Shown: positions 26,665-35,776 of the stretch, piece by piece
Layout of the letters: each line of letters begins with the position of its first letter
How positions within the stretch are numbered: position 1 is the first letter of the stretch
NCBI RefSeq assembly: GCF_009725995.1
Contig: NZ_RCNS01000002.1
Coordinates: forward strand, 620,001 to 684,000
Reading direction: 5' to 3'
DNA: 64,000 bases
DNA from: Zobellia laminariae
GTDB taxonomy: Bacteria > Bacteroidota > Bacteroidia > Flavobacteriales > Flavobacteriaceae
Program-made: the position numbers and the translations under genes
Notes under the pieces: generated by a model
Told to the model about the DNA's origin: nothing
Seen by the model: the letters and a program-made list of their open reading frames with translations, nothing else
Databases searched by the model: none

Positions 26665-27540
26665 ATGGCGATGCCAGGACGTAATATCGTTGGGGATTAC
26701 AGGTACAACTTCCAAGGACAGGAGCTCGATAAGGAAACGGGGAAAGTTGCGTTCGAACTTCGCTTATACGACCCAAGGATAAATAGATGGTTAACTACTG
26801 ACCCAGCAGGGCAATATGCAAGTCCATACCTTTCTATGGGTAACAACTGGGTGAATAGAGTTGACCCTGATGGAGGAGAAGATGATACTATTTATGAAAA
26901 TACTAATACTGGAGAGCAAGTAGAAGTCAATGATGGAATAGATAAAACTATACTTGTAAATGATTCGGATTTTCAAAAGGCTAAATTCTTTGCTAATGAA
27001 ACAGGCGTTTTTGGTGCTACCAATAGTTCTGAAATAGCTCAAGGTTATTATGATTTCTACGATTCTGTAAATTCCTATGACGGTCTTAGTTTTTCGAATA
27101 TATCAGACTATTTGTTTACAAGTCCAAAATTATTGGTGCTTGGACAACCCATAGGAGCATCTGGAGGAATAGAGTTAATAGGTGGTCCTGCAAGTCAAGG
27201 GATTAAAAATGGAGGTAGCTATTTAGCAACATTATTAGGTAAGACACTGAAAATACAAAAGCACCATATTATTCCTAAAGCTATTTTTAAAAAATATCCA
27301 GTTTTAAGTAAGTTTTTAGTAAGAGATGGAGGGTTCAATTTAAAAAAATTACCAACACCTTTTCACGGAAATCATCCTCAGTATAATGAATATGTTGGTC
27401 GAAAAATTGAACAACTTATTCAGAGTGGTAATTTAAATTCAAGTAGCTTGAAAAGCTTACAAGGTCAGTTAAATGGAACTTTAAATAAGGCTTATGATAG
27501 CGGATTAAAGCTTAATGATTATTTTAGAAATTTTAATTAA
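26665..27540 (+). CDS. Orphan RHS-core cassette ending in an AHH-type nuclease toxin
   Basis: 291 aa as written, but the RHS homology starts earlier (YYPGG at ~26650) with no start codon or signal peptide: the frame opens at 26617 after a TGA. It is therefore a 3'-end cassette rather than a complete gene. Residues 1-75 are the RHS core (MAMPGRNIVGDYRYNFQGQE, ELRLYDPRINRWL, MGNNWVNRVDPDGG). The C-terminal ~100 residues carry H200-H201 (KHHIIPKAIF), N225 (FNLKKLP) and H234..H237 (FHGNHPQYNEYV), the signature of the HNH/Endo VII-like AHH nuclease family. The next gene, 4 bp on, is placed as immunity. The cassette could replace the toxin end of the gene at 15549 by recombination in the RHS core (known for such loci; not shown here). 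Confidence 0.8.
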   Translation: MAMPGRNIVGDYRYNFQGQELDKETGKVAFELRLYDPRINRWLTTDPAGQYASPYLSMGNNWVNRVDPDGGEDDTIYENTNTGEQVEVNDGIDKTILVNDSDFQKAKFFANETGVFGATNSSEIAQGYYDFYDSVNSYDGLSFSNISDYLFTSPKLLVLGQPIGASGGIELIGGPASQGIKNGGSYLATLLGKTLKIQKHHIIPKAIFKKYPVLSKFLVRDGGFNLKKLPTPFHGNHPQYNEYVGRKIEQLIQSGNLNSSSLKSLQGQLNGTLNKAYDSGLKLNDYFRNFN

Positions 27541-27544
27541 TAGT

Positions 27545-28240
27545 ATGTACAAACAAATAACAACATCAGCGGATTCGGATATAATAGGTGTAAATAATGG
27601 ATTGTATCAATTAGAATTCAAAGAAAAGGAACTAAAGAAGAGTCTAAATTATGAGGTCATAAAAGACGTGCTCTTAAATTTTGATGTGAATAATTTCCTT
27701 AAAAATCAAGATTCTATACAAAAAACAGAAACTTCAATATTAACAGCTCATCTTTTAAAGAAAGCCAAACTTACAGATATAATGACATTCGCACCATATT
27801 TTTTTGGTTATAAGTATGTCGTGAGTGAGAAATTTGTAAACTGCCTAAGTAATGTTGCAAATACAAGAGAGGAATATCATTTAAGAGAAATAAATATAAA
27901 AGGTATTGATGAAAAGTATTATCTTCTTTTCATTCAGATGATTCCAAGTAGCGAGATTAATTTTTCCAAATCCTTATTTTATTCAGAAAACATAGGAGGT
28001 ATTGATAACAAAAATTACCTTCAAATTAGTGATTATGGAGAATATTCAAAACAAATAAAAGAAACCCCTTTTATTAAATGGGAAAGAATAGTATTAAATA
28101 AAGAATATGAAGATAGAAAGATTATAAGTTTACAGGCAAGCACAGAATTATTCTTCTCGAATATATTAATATATGTGTTAAAGAAGAATGATGTATCAAA
28201 CTTCATTGTAAGAGAAGGGTGTGAATTAGTATTTTATTAA
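27545..28240 (+). CDS. Putative immunity protein for the AHH nuclease cassette
   Basis: 231 aa from ATG 27545, 4 bp after the toxin stop; an in-frame start at 27515 would overlap the toxin gene and is less likely. No signal peptide. Contains LTDIMTFAPYFFGYKYVVSE, KYYLLFIQMIPSSEI and a C-terminal FIVREGCELVFY, giving an alternating alpha/beta character reminiscent of the large Imm11/Imm43-like immunity proteins; this resemblance is weak and from memory. Low GC like neighbouring toxin-immunity DNA. Followed by an intrinsic terminator. Confidence 0.65.
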   Translation: MYKQITTSADSDIIGVNNGLYQLEFKEKELKKSLNYEVIKDVLLNFDVNNFLKNQDSIQKTETSILTAHLLKKAKLTDIMTFAPYFFGYKYVVSEKFVNCLSNVANTREEYHLREINIKGIDEKYYLLFIQMIPSSEINFSKSLFYSENIGGIDNKNYLQISDYGEYSKQIKETPFIKWERIVLNKEYEDRKIISLQASTELFFSNILIYVLKKNDVSNFIVREGCELVFY

Positions 28241-28266
28241 AAGAGATTGAAATTAAAGGATAGATT

Positions 28267-28292
28267 AAAAACACGTTTTAAAGCGTGTTTTT
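28267..28292 (+). terminator. Intrinsic terminator after the orphan immunity gene
   Basis: AAAAACACG and CGTGTTTTT form the stem around an 8-nt loop that is itself partly self-complementary; a T-run follows. It closes the orphan toxin-immunity cassette. Confidence 0.85.
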
Positions 28293-28366
28293 TTAGTTTT
28301 AAATAGCCTTTAATTTAGCGGCTTTAAGTAAATTATCCAGCCACCCCCCCCCAGCTAGTGCTCAGC

Positions 28367-28393
28367 CGCTAGCGCTCGTCTGTGACGGGTGCC
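28367..28393 (+). repeat. REP palindrome 1
   Basis: CGCTAGCG precedes a short hairpin CTCGTC-TGT-GACGGG and ends GTGCC. Same layout as the two following copies. A run of nine C lies just upstream (28344-28352). Confidence 0.7.
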
Positions 28394-28423
28394 ATTCCCC
28401 CAGCTGGCGCCCGAATGATTGAA

Positions 28424-28450
28424 CGCTAGTGCTCGTTTGTAACGAGTACC
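28424..28450 (+). repeat. REP palindrome 2
   Basis: CGCTAGTG followed by hairpin CTCGTT-TGT-AACGAG and TACC. Direct repeat of REP 1 (57 bp spacing) and inverted with respect to REP 3. Confidence 0.75.
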
Positions 28451-28552
28451 GTACCAAGTAAGAAGGTAAGAGTTGGGGTGACAAGTAATTAAAATAAGCA
28501 TAAGCTATAGTGCTGTACCATGGCTTTTTATTTTAAGAATAATAGCTATGTA

Positions 28553-28579
28553 GGCACTCGTTACAAATGAGCGCTAGCG
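28553..28579 (-). repeat. REP palindrome 3, inverted
   Basis: The minus strand reads CGCTAGCG then CTCATT-TGT-AACGAG and TGCC, pairing with REP 2 over 27 bp. With REP 2 it makes a BIME-like inverted pair about 50 bp upstream of the RAYT pseudogene. Confidence 0.75.
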
Positions 28580-28632
28580 ACCATATGTGATAAACTAAAA
28601 GTACTTTTAATAGTTTTTAAATTTTGTAATGT

Positions 28633-29025
28633 ATGAGTAGGAATTACAAATTTCATACTATGGCAGGAATTTATTTTGTGTCTTTTGCAACCGTATATTG
28701 GCTAGACGTTTTTACGCGACAAGATTATTTTAACATACTAGAAGACAGTATTAATTATTGCAGAAAAGAAAAAGGGCATGGAGTTGTACGCATACTGTTT
28801 TATGCCTATTCATATACATGTAATTTTTCGTTCTGCTGTAGAAGATCTTTCCGATCTTCTAAGTGATTTTAAAAAAAATATACTTCTAAAAATGTAATAA
28901 AAGTAATAGAAGAAAATCCACAAGAAAGCAGAAAAAAATGGGTGTTTAAAAGAGCAGGAAAGAAAAAAGGAAATGTATCCACTCATATGGTTCTTAAAAC
29001 AGGTACTACAGTTTTTTTTGGTTAG
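28633..29025 (+). pseudogene. REP-associated tyrosine transposase (RAYT), frameshifted
   Basis: Starts intact (MSRNYKFHTMAGIYFVSFAT, VYWLDVFTRQDYF, NYCRKEKG), the hallmark opening of Bacteroidota RAYT/IS200-like Y1 transposases. One extra base near 28774 shifts the frame; frame 2 then reads GMELYAYCFMPIHIHVIFRS, containing the HxH of the HUH nuclease motif. A second shift in the A8 run at 28871-28878 restores frame 1 (KYTSKNVIKVIEENPQESRK, FKRAGKKKGNVST) up to a TAG at 29023. The C-terminal region expected to follow GNV is not recognisable. Dead gene; it still lies next to its presumed REP substrates. Confidence 0.85.
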
Positions 29026-29594
29026 TTGTTTGTAAGCTAACTATTGAGGACTCTTGCGACGGCTAGTTTAAGACTAGCGGCGAACCCGGTAAACAATGTA
29101 TGAGAAATTAGAAACAGTTTACAAAAGAAAGATAATTTAATAGGAAAAAAAGGTAAGAGCCCCAGTAGAAATATTGTATTTTTTTACTAAGATAAATTTA
29201 ATGGTAGTAGAAGAATATTGGTTTGTAGGAGAGTCATACTTGTTTTATGCTTAAACAAAAATCTAAGAGAACTACAGTAGCAACTCTGGTTATTTTTTTT
29301 CTATAATAGAGAACCAATTCTTCTACAAACTAGAATAAATACAACAGTAGACCATTACTCGGTAATTAAAAAAAAATAGAATAATCTAAAACAGCACCTT
29401 TTAGACAATCACATATTACGGCATAAGTTAACTTATAGGTTTAAGGCTATTTTTTTGAAGGAAAAACACCTAGTTACAGTAATCTAAAATTAGGCGCTTT
29501 GTATAGTTTTTGATATATTGTGTGGCTTCCAAAGCAGTTTTTAGTTACAAACATTTAAATAATAAATCTTTTAAGAATCGTTTAAATCTAGACC
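29026..29594. other. Non-coding region after the RAYT relic
   Basis: No gene seen. GCTAGT-TTAAG-ACTAGC (29062-29078) is a perfect small hairpin that may be the 3'-side palindrome of the RAYT unit. A degenerate inverted repeat (GTAGAAGAATATTGGTT near 29208 against its near-complement near 29315) suggests further decayed mobile DNA. The promoter of the gene at 29595 should be near the right end but was not identified. Confidence 0.5.
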
Positions 29595-32500
29595 TTGAAA
29601 AAAAAATTACTTGTTTTTTGTTTTCTTCTTGTAAATGGGTTTGGTGCTATGGCTCAAAAAGAAGCGGCTATTTGGTATTTTGGAAATAACGCTGGCCTGG
29701 ATTTTAATAATGGCGCCCCTGTTGCATTAACAGATGGGGCTATGAACACGGTAGAAGGTTGTTCTGTAATTTCTGATTTTAATGGAGATTTACTGTTCTA
29801 TACAGATGGCATTACAGTGTGGGATCGTACCCATAGCCCAATGCCCAATGGTACGGGGTTAAGCGGGCATCCATCAAGTACCCAGTCTGGAATTATTGTT
29901 CCTCATCCCGGTAATGCCGATCTATATTATGTGTTTACGGTGGATCATATAGCAGAACCTAATGGGTTACAATATAATATTGTAGATATGACATTAAATG
30001 GGGGGCTAGGAGATATTGTTACTAAGAACATAGTTCTAGAGACGCCCGTTACCGAAAAACTTACTGCGGTTGCGCACGCTAATGGCACGGACATTTGGGT
30101 TTTGGCCCATCGGGTAGGGAGCAATGATTTTATTTCTTATTTGGTCTCTGCTACGGGACTAGATACCAACCCGGTAGTATCTTCAGTAGGTTTTAGCCCT
30201 ATGAATTGGGATGAAACAGGCGGGTACATGAAATTATCTCCAGACGGATCATTACTGGTATCTGTAACTCCAACAAATCCTTATGTTCAATTATTTAGAT
30301 TTAACTCCACTACGGGCGGTGTTAACAGCCCTGTAGATCTTGAATCTTTTTATAATGGATCAGGCAGCTTAGCGTATGGTGCAGAGTTTTCGGCAGACAG
30401 TAGTAAATTGTATATTACCAATACGGTTTATTTGGTTTACCCTAATGTAGAGAGTAGCCTTTATCAATTTGATTTGGGCACTATGGATTCGGCCACCATA
30501 GAGGCGTCTAGCACTTTATTGAGTAAGAGCCCGGAAGAAATGGGTGCACTACAGTTGGCCATAGATGGCAAAATATATTTAGCATTATTAGATCAACCTT
30601 TCTTAAGTGTTATAAATGACCCAAATGTTTTAGGCCTGGGCGCTAATTATGTCCACAAAAGTGTATCGTTAGGGGCACGTAGATCTCAATACGGTCTACC
30701 ACCTTTTATTACTTCTTATTTTATAGTAGGCCTAAGTGCTAAAAATTTCTGTTTAGGGGACGATACAGAATTTAATGTGAGCACGAACGGTGCTATAACA
30801 AGTATTAATTGGGATTTTGGTGATGGTAATACCTCATCTCTTGAAAATCCCACGCATACTTACGGTTTACCGGGTACGTATACCGTTAGTGTAACAGCAA
30901 CGACCGCTTCCGAAACAAAAACGGAATCTAAGGACATTATAATTTATCCTACCCCTGTTGCCAATTTAGTTTCTAACTATGAGGTTTGTAGTCTCATAGA
31001 CAACTATGAGTTTGATCTAGCCACAAAAGACACTGAAGTTTTGGGCAGTCAGCTAGCTATAGAAAACAAAATAGACTATTACCCCACTTTACCCGATGCC
31101 GTTAATGGCACCAATGCATTGCCCACGCTATATAAAGCTTCTATAGAAGTAGAACGTATTACTGCCCGAATTTCAAATAAAGAGAACCCTAGTTGTTTTA
31201 GTACGGTAAGTTTTGATTTGATGGTAAAAAAGCCTCCGGTCTTAACTGCCGCAACAGATTGGATCGTTTGCGATACGGATACGGATGGATTCTATAGTTT
31301 TAATCTTCAGGAAAAAGATATAGAAATTTTGGCAGGGCAGAGTGCCATCGCATTCAAGGTTAGTTACTATGAAAATCAGACGGATGCGGATGCAAGAACC
31401 AACGCCTTAGATCTAAATTATATAAATACGACCTCACCACAGGAAATTAGGTATCGTATAGAGAATGCAATTTATCCTGAATGTTACGAAACGGGAAGTT
31501 TTAATTTAGAAGTAATAACGGGCGTCATGGCCAATATACCAACTAATTTGGAAGTCTGTGATATTGATAACGACGGATTTGCGGAGTTGGATTTAACTGT
31601 TAAGGATGCCGAAATCCTTGGTACTCAGAACCCTTCCAGTTTTAAGGTCGGTTATTTTGAGAGTCAATTAGATGCAGATAACGATACGAATGCCTTGAAC
31701 GCAAATAGTTATATAAATACGGAAGCTAACGGGCAGACCCTCTATGCTCGAGTAACAAATGACGGAAATAGTGATTGTTACCAGACAGTTAGTTTTGAAA
31801 TTAGAGTATCAAAAATTCCTAGACAACAGACGGTTGCGGATTGGCAGGTTTGTGATTTAGATAACGATGGTATTTTTTCTTTTAACCTAAGTATTAAAAA
31901 CCCAGAAGTTTTAGGGGAACAGAGTGCTACGGACTTTACGGTGAGTTATCATATAAACCAAGCGGATGCTGATACTGGGCAAAACGAAATTATGGGAGCG
32001 TTTGAAAATACAACTAATCTTCAAAAGGTTTTTTATAGAACAGTAAGCAATTCAAATAATAATTGTTCTATTACAGGAAGTTTTGATTTAGAGGTATATA
32101 ATAAGCCAACGGCTAATATTCCTACTCCAATGATAGTTTGCGATATAGAGGAAACCGGTGTTTCAGCCTTTAACCTATCGGTAAAAGATGCCGAGGTGTT
32201 AAACGGACAGAGCGAAGCCGTTTTTGAAGTACTCTATTTTGCTGATCAAAGCGATGCGGATGCGAACCAAAATTCTTTAAACAAGGATTCTTATAGAAAC
32301 TCAAGTTCTATAGAAACCTTGTATGCCCGTGTTCAGAACAAAGGTTTAATCAGTTGTTATGAAACCACCAGTTTTGATATTATGGTCAATGACCTTCCGA
32401 ACCCTAATTTAGACGAAACCTATGTTATTTGTCCTGATAGTCCGGAACTAATAATTAACGGGGGTACTTTTGAATCTTGGTCCTGGAAAGATGCTAACGG

Positions 32501-33092
32501 TACTGAATTATGGACTTCCCAAAACTACACTATAACTGAAATTGGCAGCTACACATTGACCGTCACGCAAACAGCAAACACCATAACCTGTGAAAAAACA
32601 GTACCCTTTGAAGTGAGGTCATCTGGAGCACCGGAAGATTTTACTACAGAGATTGGAAATCCAGCAGATAATGTAATCATAATTGTGAATGTAACCGGAA
32701 CAGGTGAGTTCGAGTATTCAACAGATGATATTAATTATCAACCTAGTAACCGCTTAGAGGTTTTTCCGGGAGAATATACGGTTTATGTAAGAGATATTTA
32801 CTTATGCAGAACCATTAGTAAAGAAGTCATTGCGTTGGGGTACCAAAAGTTTTTCAGCCCAAATGGAGATGGCTCTAACGATACATGGACTGTTATAGGA
32901 GGAAATTATTATCCGGATTCTGAAATTTATATTTACGATCGTTATGGTAAGCTTTTACAACAGGTATCGCCAATGTCCAAAGGATGGGACGGAATTTTTA
33001 ATGGTCTTCCTTTACCGGAATCGGACTATTGGTTCCGTTATGTTTTTGATAGCGGCAAGGTTTTTACGGGCCATTTTTCTTTAAAACGTTAA
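29595..33092 (+). CDS. T9SS-secreted PKD/repeat protein, paralogue of 790-4281
   Basis: 1165 aa, same architecture and nearly the same length as the protein at 790. A signal peptide ends near AMAQ. An N-terminal propeller-like domain (IWYFGNNAGLDFNNG, LLFYTDGITVWDR) is followed by PKD at ~400-450 (INWDFGDGNTSS, HTYGLPGTYTVSV). Five ~90-aa repeats follow (VCD-D-DGF..FNL, KD.EIL.GQSA). An SPELIINGG..SWSW domain and the type B T9SS sorting domain (FFSPNGDGSNDTW, YIYDRYGK, GWDG, FTGHFSLKR) close the protein. TTG start, conserved in the paralogue, which supports TTG as the true start in both. C-terminal halves are more alike than N-terminal ones. Surface-exposed; ligand unknown. Confidence 0.88.
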   Translation: MKKKLLVFCFLLVNGFGAMAQKEAAIWYFGNNAGLDFNNGAPVALTDGAMNTVEGCSVISDFNGDLLFYTDGITVWDRTHSPMPNGTGLSGHPSSTQSGIIVPHPGNADLYYVFTVDHIAEPNGLQYNIVDMTLNGGLGDIVTKNIVLETPVTEKLTAVAHANGTDIWVLAHRVGSNDFISYLVSATGLDTNPVVSSVGFSPMNWDETGGYMKLSPDGSLLVSVTPTNPYVQLFRFNSTTGGVNSPVDLESFYNGSGSLAYGAEFSADSSKLYITNTVYLVYPNVESSLYQFDLGTMDSATIEASSTLLSKSPEEMGALQLAIDGKIYLALLDQPFLSVINDPNVLGLGANYVHKSVSLGARRSQYGLPPFITSYFIVGLSAKNFCLGDDTEFNVSTNGAITSINWDFGDGNTSSLENPTHTYGLPGTYTVSVTATTASETKTESKDIIIYPTPVANLVSNYEVCSLIDNYEFDLATKDTEVLGSQLAIENKIDYYPTLPDAVNGTNALPTLYKASIEVERITARISNKENPSCFSTVSFDLMVKKPPVLTAATDWIVCDTDTDGFYSFNLQEKDIEILAGQSAIAFKVSYYENQTDADARTNALDLNYINTTSPQEIRYRIENAIYPECYETGSFNLEVITGVMANIPTNLEVCDIDNDGFAELDLTVKDAEILGTQNPSSFKVGYFESQLDADNDTNALNANSYINTEANGQTLYARVTNDGNSDCYQTVSFEIRVSKIPRQQTVADWQVCDLDNDGIFSFNLSIKNPEVLGEQSATDFTVSYHINQADADTGQNEIMGAFENTTNLQKVFYRTVSNSNNNCSITGSFDLEVYNKPTANIPTPMIVCDIEETGVSAFNLSVKDAEVLNGQSEAVFEVLYFADQSDADANQNSLNKDSYRNSSSIETLYARVQNKGLISCYETTSFDIMVNDLPNPNLDETYVICPDSPELIINGGTFESWSWKDANGTELWTSQNYTITEIGSYTLTVTQTANTITCEKTVPFEVRSSGAPEDFTTEIGNPADNVIIIVNVTGTGEFEYSTDDINYQPSNRLEVFPGEYTVYVRDIYLCRTISKEVIALGYQKFFSPNGDGSNDTWTVIGGNYYPDSEIYIYDRYGKLLQQVSPMSKGWDGIFNGLPLPESDYWFRYVFDSGKVFTGHFSLKR

Positions 33093-33455
33093 AAGAAATC
33101 AGTATTCATTAAAGAATGATGCAACCTCGTTTTGTTTTTTGGAATAATAACACTTCTAAAATCAAGTTATTCATTTTTAATCATTTATATCTTCCTTTTT
33201 TTTAAACCCATGACTGTAGAAAGTCTTAGGATACTCTCTTTTAAGGTTGTTTTTAAAAAGAGGGCGGGCTCGCTACTTTAGCACTTTTTTGTGGGGAAAT
33301 TGCATTAGTTTGTAACCAGTGCCGAACTTTATAAATATAATCTATAATTAAATAGAAGTAGTATTTAAAATAAATATAATAGCAGTTACCAGTTATAAGC
33401 TGGCGGTATGGCAGGGTATATTTCAAGACGGCTCTCGATTAATAGAGCTAAATAT
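33093..33455. other. Convergent intergenic region with possible degenerate REP piece
   Basis: No gene. The first ~30 bases after the stop weakly match those after the paralogue at 4282. GTTTGTAACCAGTGCC (~33309) differs by one base from the core of the REP sequences at 28.4 kb. An imperfect stem (CTCTTTTAA / TTAAAAAGAG, ~33235-33262) may act as terminator for either convergent gene. Confidence 0.4.
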
Positions 33456-33764
33456 TTATTTTTGAAAAAGCTTATAATTCATAAAAGCAAAGAAAAGTCC
33501 TGAAAGCGTTAGTAACATAAAAGCAACGACTGCTTGATAAATTTCATTACGTTCAATTAAGATAGTATAAACAATTAATGATAAAAATAAAATCAAAGGC
33601 ACAAAAGCATAGAGTAAAATATATTGGAAAGTTTTTAGATGTTTTGATTCTCCTAGGCGCAATAAAAATTGTTGCATTTTTTCTTTACCAACATGTGTCA
33701 ACAGAAGATTAAGTACAGCAATACATATACTTGCAAAAGCAAGCCAAAGGCTATCATTTTTCAT
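33456..33764 (-). CDS. Small membrane protein of unknown function
   Basis: 102 aa from ATG 33764 (MKNDSLWLAFAS). The open frame extends to 33875, but homology with the pseudogene at 41-361 begins at KNDSLW, so the shorter start is preferred. Three hydrophobic segments are visible: ~5-24, ~48-66 and ~77-97 (FQYILLYAFVPLILFLSLIVY, AFMLLTLSGLFFAFMNY). A conserved LTHVGKEKMQQFLLRLGE loop sits between the first two. Unrecognised family. It lies convergent to the PKD protein; the decayed copy at the left edge of the window suggests the two were duplicated as a unit. Confidence 0.72.
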   Translation of the reverse strand: MKNDSLWLAFASICIAVLNLLLTHVGKEKMQQFLLRLGESKHLKTFQYILLYAFVPLILFLSLIVYTILIERNEIYQAVVAFMLLTLSGLFFAFMNYKLFQK

Positions 33765-34214
33765 ATAGTAATTTGTAATTTGAATATAGTTGAAATTATT
33801 TTTAAGTTTATTGATAAGAACGTTAGATTGTAAGCTCTGCAATTTCCTTTTATAAAATTTACAAAAAAAATTCATGTAGGATTATTCTTTTGTTTATTTA
33901 AGTTAAAACTTATTTTTTATAAATTTTAGTAGAGATAAAAACTGAAAAGAAAATAAAAAAAGATTGTTTATAAGATTAAATGCGAACTAACGGCTATAAG
34001 GGTTTATTGAAGCTATATTTTATATTTCTCTGATGGCTATCCCTTAAGTTATATATCCAAGTACTGTCTTTTAATTGTAGAAAATAAAACTGTCTTAGGA
34101 AATCTACTGAGGTGTATTCGTAATTATTAAATCGTAGCTTTTTTCTCATATTTATTAGGTTTAGCATATACAAAGTCTTAGTTTTTACTTATTTTTAAGA
34201 CCTTACATGTCTAT
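33765..34214. other. Intergenic region, no gene seen
   Basis: AT-rich spacer between divergent genes. It presumably contains promoters for both the membrane protein (minus) and the lipoprotein pair (plus), but no element matches well enough to be assigned. Confidence 0.5.
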
Positions 34215-34940
34215 ATGAAAAACGGGTCTTATATTTTTATTTTTTTAAGTGTATTGCTTACTGCTTGCGGTACTTACAAGTCAGAACAACAAGCTGCCAA
34301 ATTAACTTTTCCAGAACTAGGTAGTATTATACACACCAATGAAGATTTATGGTATGCCAGTAGTGAGCAAATAGGCAAACCTATATGGGTTGAGCCACTG
34401 GTTATTAAAGCCCGACAATTGCCATTTAATAAAACTAGCTATACCACATATGCAAATTATATGGCAAATGCCAGCAAGATTAACGGCATACCCTACGTAG
34501 ATACGTTGCCGTACAAGCCCAAATATTTACGATTACAGCTATTGAATAAAATTGACGCTACAAAGCAATTAAACGGGCAAGAGAATACCAATGTGCGAGC
34601 ATACATAGAAAATGATGATGCTTATAAGTTGGTTACGCGAATAGATATAACCGTAACAGATGCTATGATGCCAAAGTTTATAGAGGCCAGTACGGTGCAC
34701 ATGCTAGAAGATGGTAAAGGAGGTAAATATTTGGTGCTAACCAGTAAAGAGCAAGAAGTTAAAGTGAGTTTATCTGAAGTACAAATTTTTGATTATGGAT
34801 ATTCTTCTTTTTGTTGGGGTGAAGATCGCTACCACAACAAACAGCTAGAAGCTATTCTTGGTGAAAATGAAAAATGCCCTAAAGGAACTTATAAAAAAGC
34901 TTCGAAAGTAAAATCAGAAAAATCGTTTATAAAAATTTAA
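34215..34940 (+). CDS. Putative lipoprotein, unknown function
   Basis: 241 aa. Lipoprotein signal peptide with lipobox LLTAC (Cys ~18). The mature part has PKYLRLQLLNKIDATKQLN and ITVTDAMMPKFIEASTVHML and ends with a Cys pair (FCWGEDR, EKCPKGTYK) that could form a disulfide. No known domain recognised. One base before the next lipoprotein gene, so surely co-transcribed with it, and possibly with the secretion-like cluster that begins 142 bp after that gene. Confidence 0.7.
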   Translation: MKNGSYIFIFLSVLLTACGTYKSEQQAAKLTFPELGSIIHTNEDLWYASSEQIGKPIWVEPLVIKARQLPFNKTSYTTYANYMANASKINGIPYVDTLPYKPKYLRLQLLNKIDATKQLNGQENTNVRAYIENDDAYKLVTRIDITVTDAMMPKFIEASTVHMLEDGKGGKYLVLTSKEQEVKVSLSEVQIFDYGYSSFCWGEDRYHNKQLEAILGENEKCPKGTYKKASKVKSEKSFIKI

Positions 34941-34941
34941 A

Positions 34942-35634
34942 ATGCAGTTAAAAACAACCATTGCTTTTTTAGCACTATTGCTTGTTATTTGTTCTTGTGA
35001 TGACATTTTGGAAGTACCTGATATTTCTAATAAAGAAATTACGGTTCTTGCTCCAATAGAAGGAGCTGTAGTGAGTGATAACCAAGTCAGTTTTAATTGG
35101 AATGCATTAGAAGATGTAGATGGTTACCGCATGCAAGTGGCTACGCCAAGTTTTGCCAATGCCGCTCAATTTATTGTAGATAGCCTTATGGTTTCAGATA
35201 CTTTAGGTGTGCTGAAAACCAATGTAGCGCAAGCTCTTTTAAATGGCAACTACCAATGGCGGGTAAAAGCAGTTAATAGTGGTTATGAAACCCCTTTTAG
35301 CACACAGAGTTTTACGGTAAACGGTGACCCAAATGTAGATTTGGTAGCTCCCGCCACCCCTAATTTACTAACACCAGAGAACGCAGCTTCACAAGAAGAG
35401 ACAACTGTTTCTTTTAATTGGTCAAGAGAAGATATTAATGGCAGTACAGAATTAGATAGTATCTATATCTATACAGATGAGGCTCTACAGAATCTTTCTC
35501 AAAAAGGTTTGGGGGCGAATAAAAGTTTCAGTGCCACTTTGGAAGCAGATACGTATTATTGGTTGGTGCAAGCTTTTGATAAAGCGGGAAACACTAGTGA
35601 AAAATCTAGTGTATTTTCGTTAACGATCAATTAG
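34942..35634 (+). CDS. Lipoprotein with two fibronectin type III-like domains
   Basis: 230 aa. Lipobox VICSC (Cys ~19). Two Ig/FnIII-like units follow: ~30-130 (VSFNWNALEDVDGYRMQVAT, NGNYQWRVKAVNSGYETPFS) and ~135-230 (VSFNWSREDINGSTELDSIYIYT, DTYYWLVQAFDKAGNTSEKSS). The paired W-x-R/Q-V-x-A-x-N/D strands are typical of FnIII domains in Bacteroidota surface lipoproteins. Likely anchored in the outer membrane and binding glycan or protein partners; its link to the pilus-like genes downstream is by position only. Confidence 0.75.
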   Translation: MQLKTTIAFLALLLVICSCDDILEVPDISNKEITVLAPIEGAVVSDNQVSFNWNALEDVDGYRMQVATPSFANAAQFIVDSLMVSDTLGVLKTNVAQALLNGNYQWRVKAVNSGYETPFSTQSFTVNGDPNVDLVAPATPNLLTPENAASQEETTVSFNWSREDINGSTELDSIYIYTDEALQNLSQKGLGANKSFSATLEADTYYWLVQAFDKAGNTSEKSSVFSLTIN

Positions 35635-35776
35635 TCCTATTCATAGTTATGGAACTAGAGATTTACAATTAATAAAGTACATTCTTAGTGTACAATAGTC
35701 TTTATTTCAATTTTGAAAATACCTAGTAAACTATTATTGTAATATTTGCCATAGATAAAGGAAAACAAATTTTTAG

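Noticed and set aside
28367..28579. Possible small CRISPR array from repeated 27-mers
   Set aside because: Only three copies, one inverted, irregular spacing, each with an internal hairpin, and a RAYT relic next to them: these are REP elements.
33765..33875. N-terminal extension of the small membrane protein to 33875
   Set aside because: Similarity to the pseudogene copy begins at KNDSLW, and the extension is not conserved.
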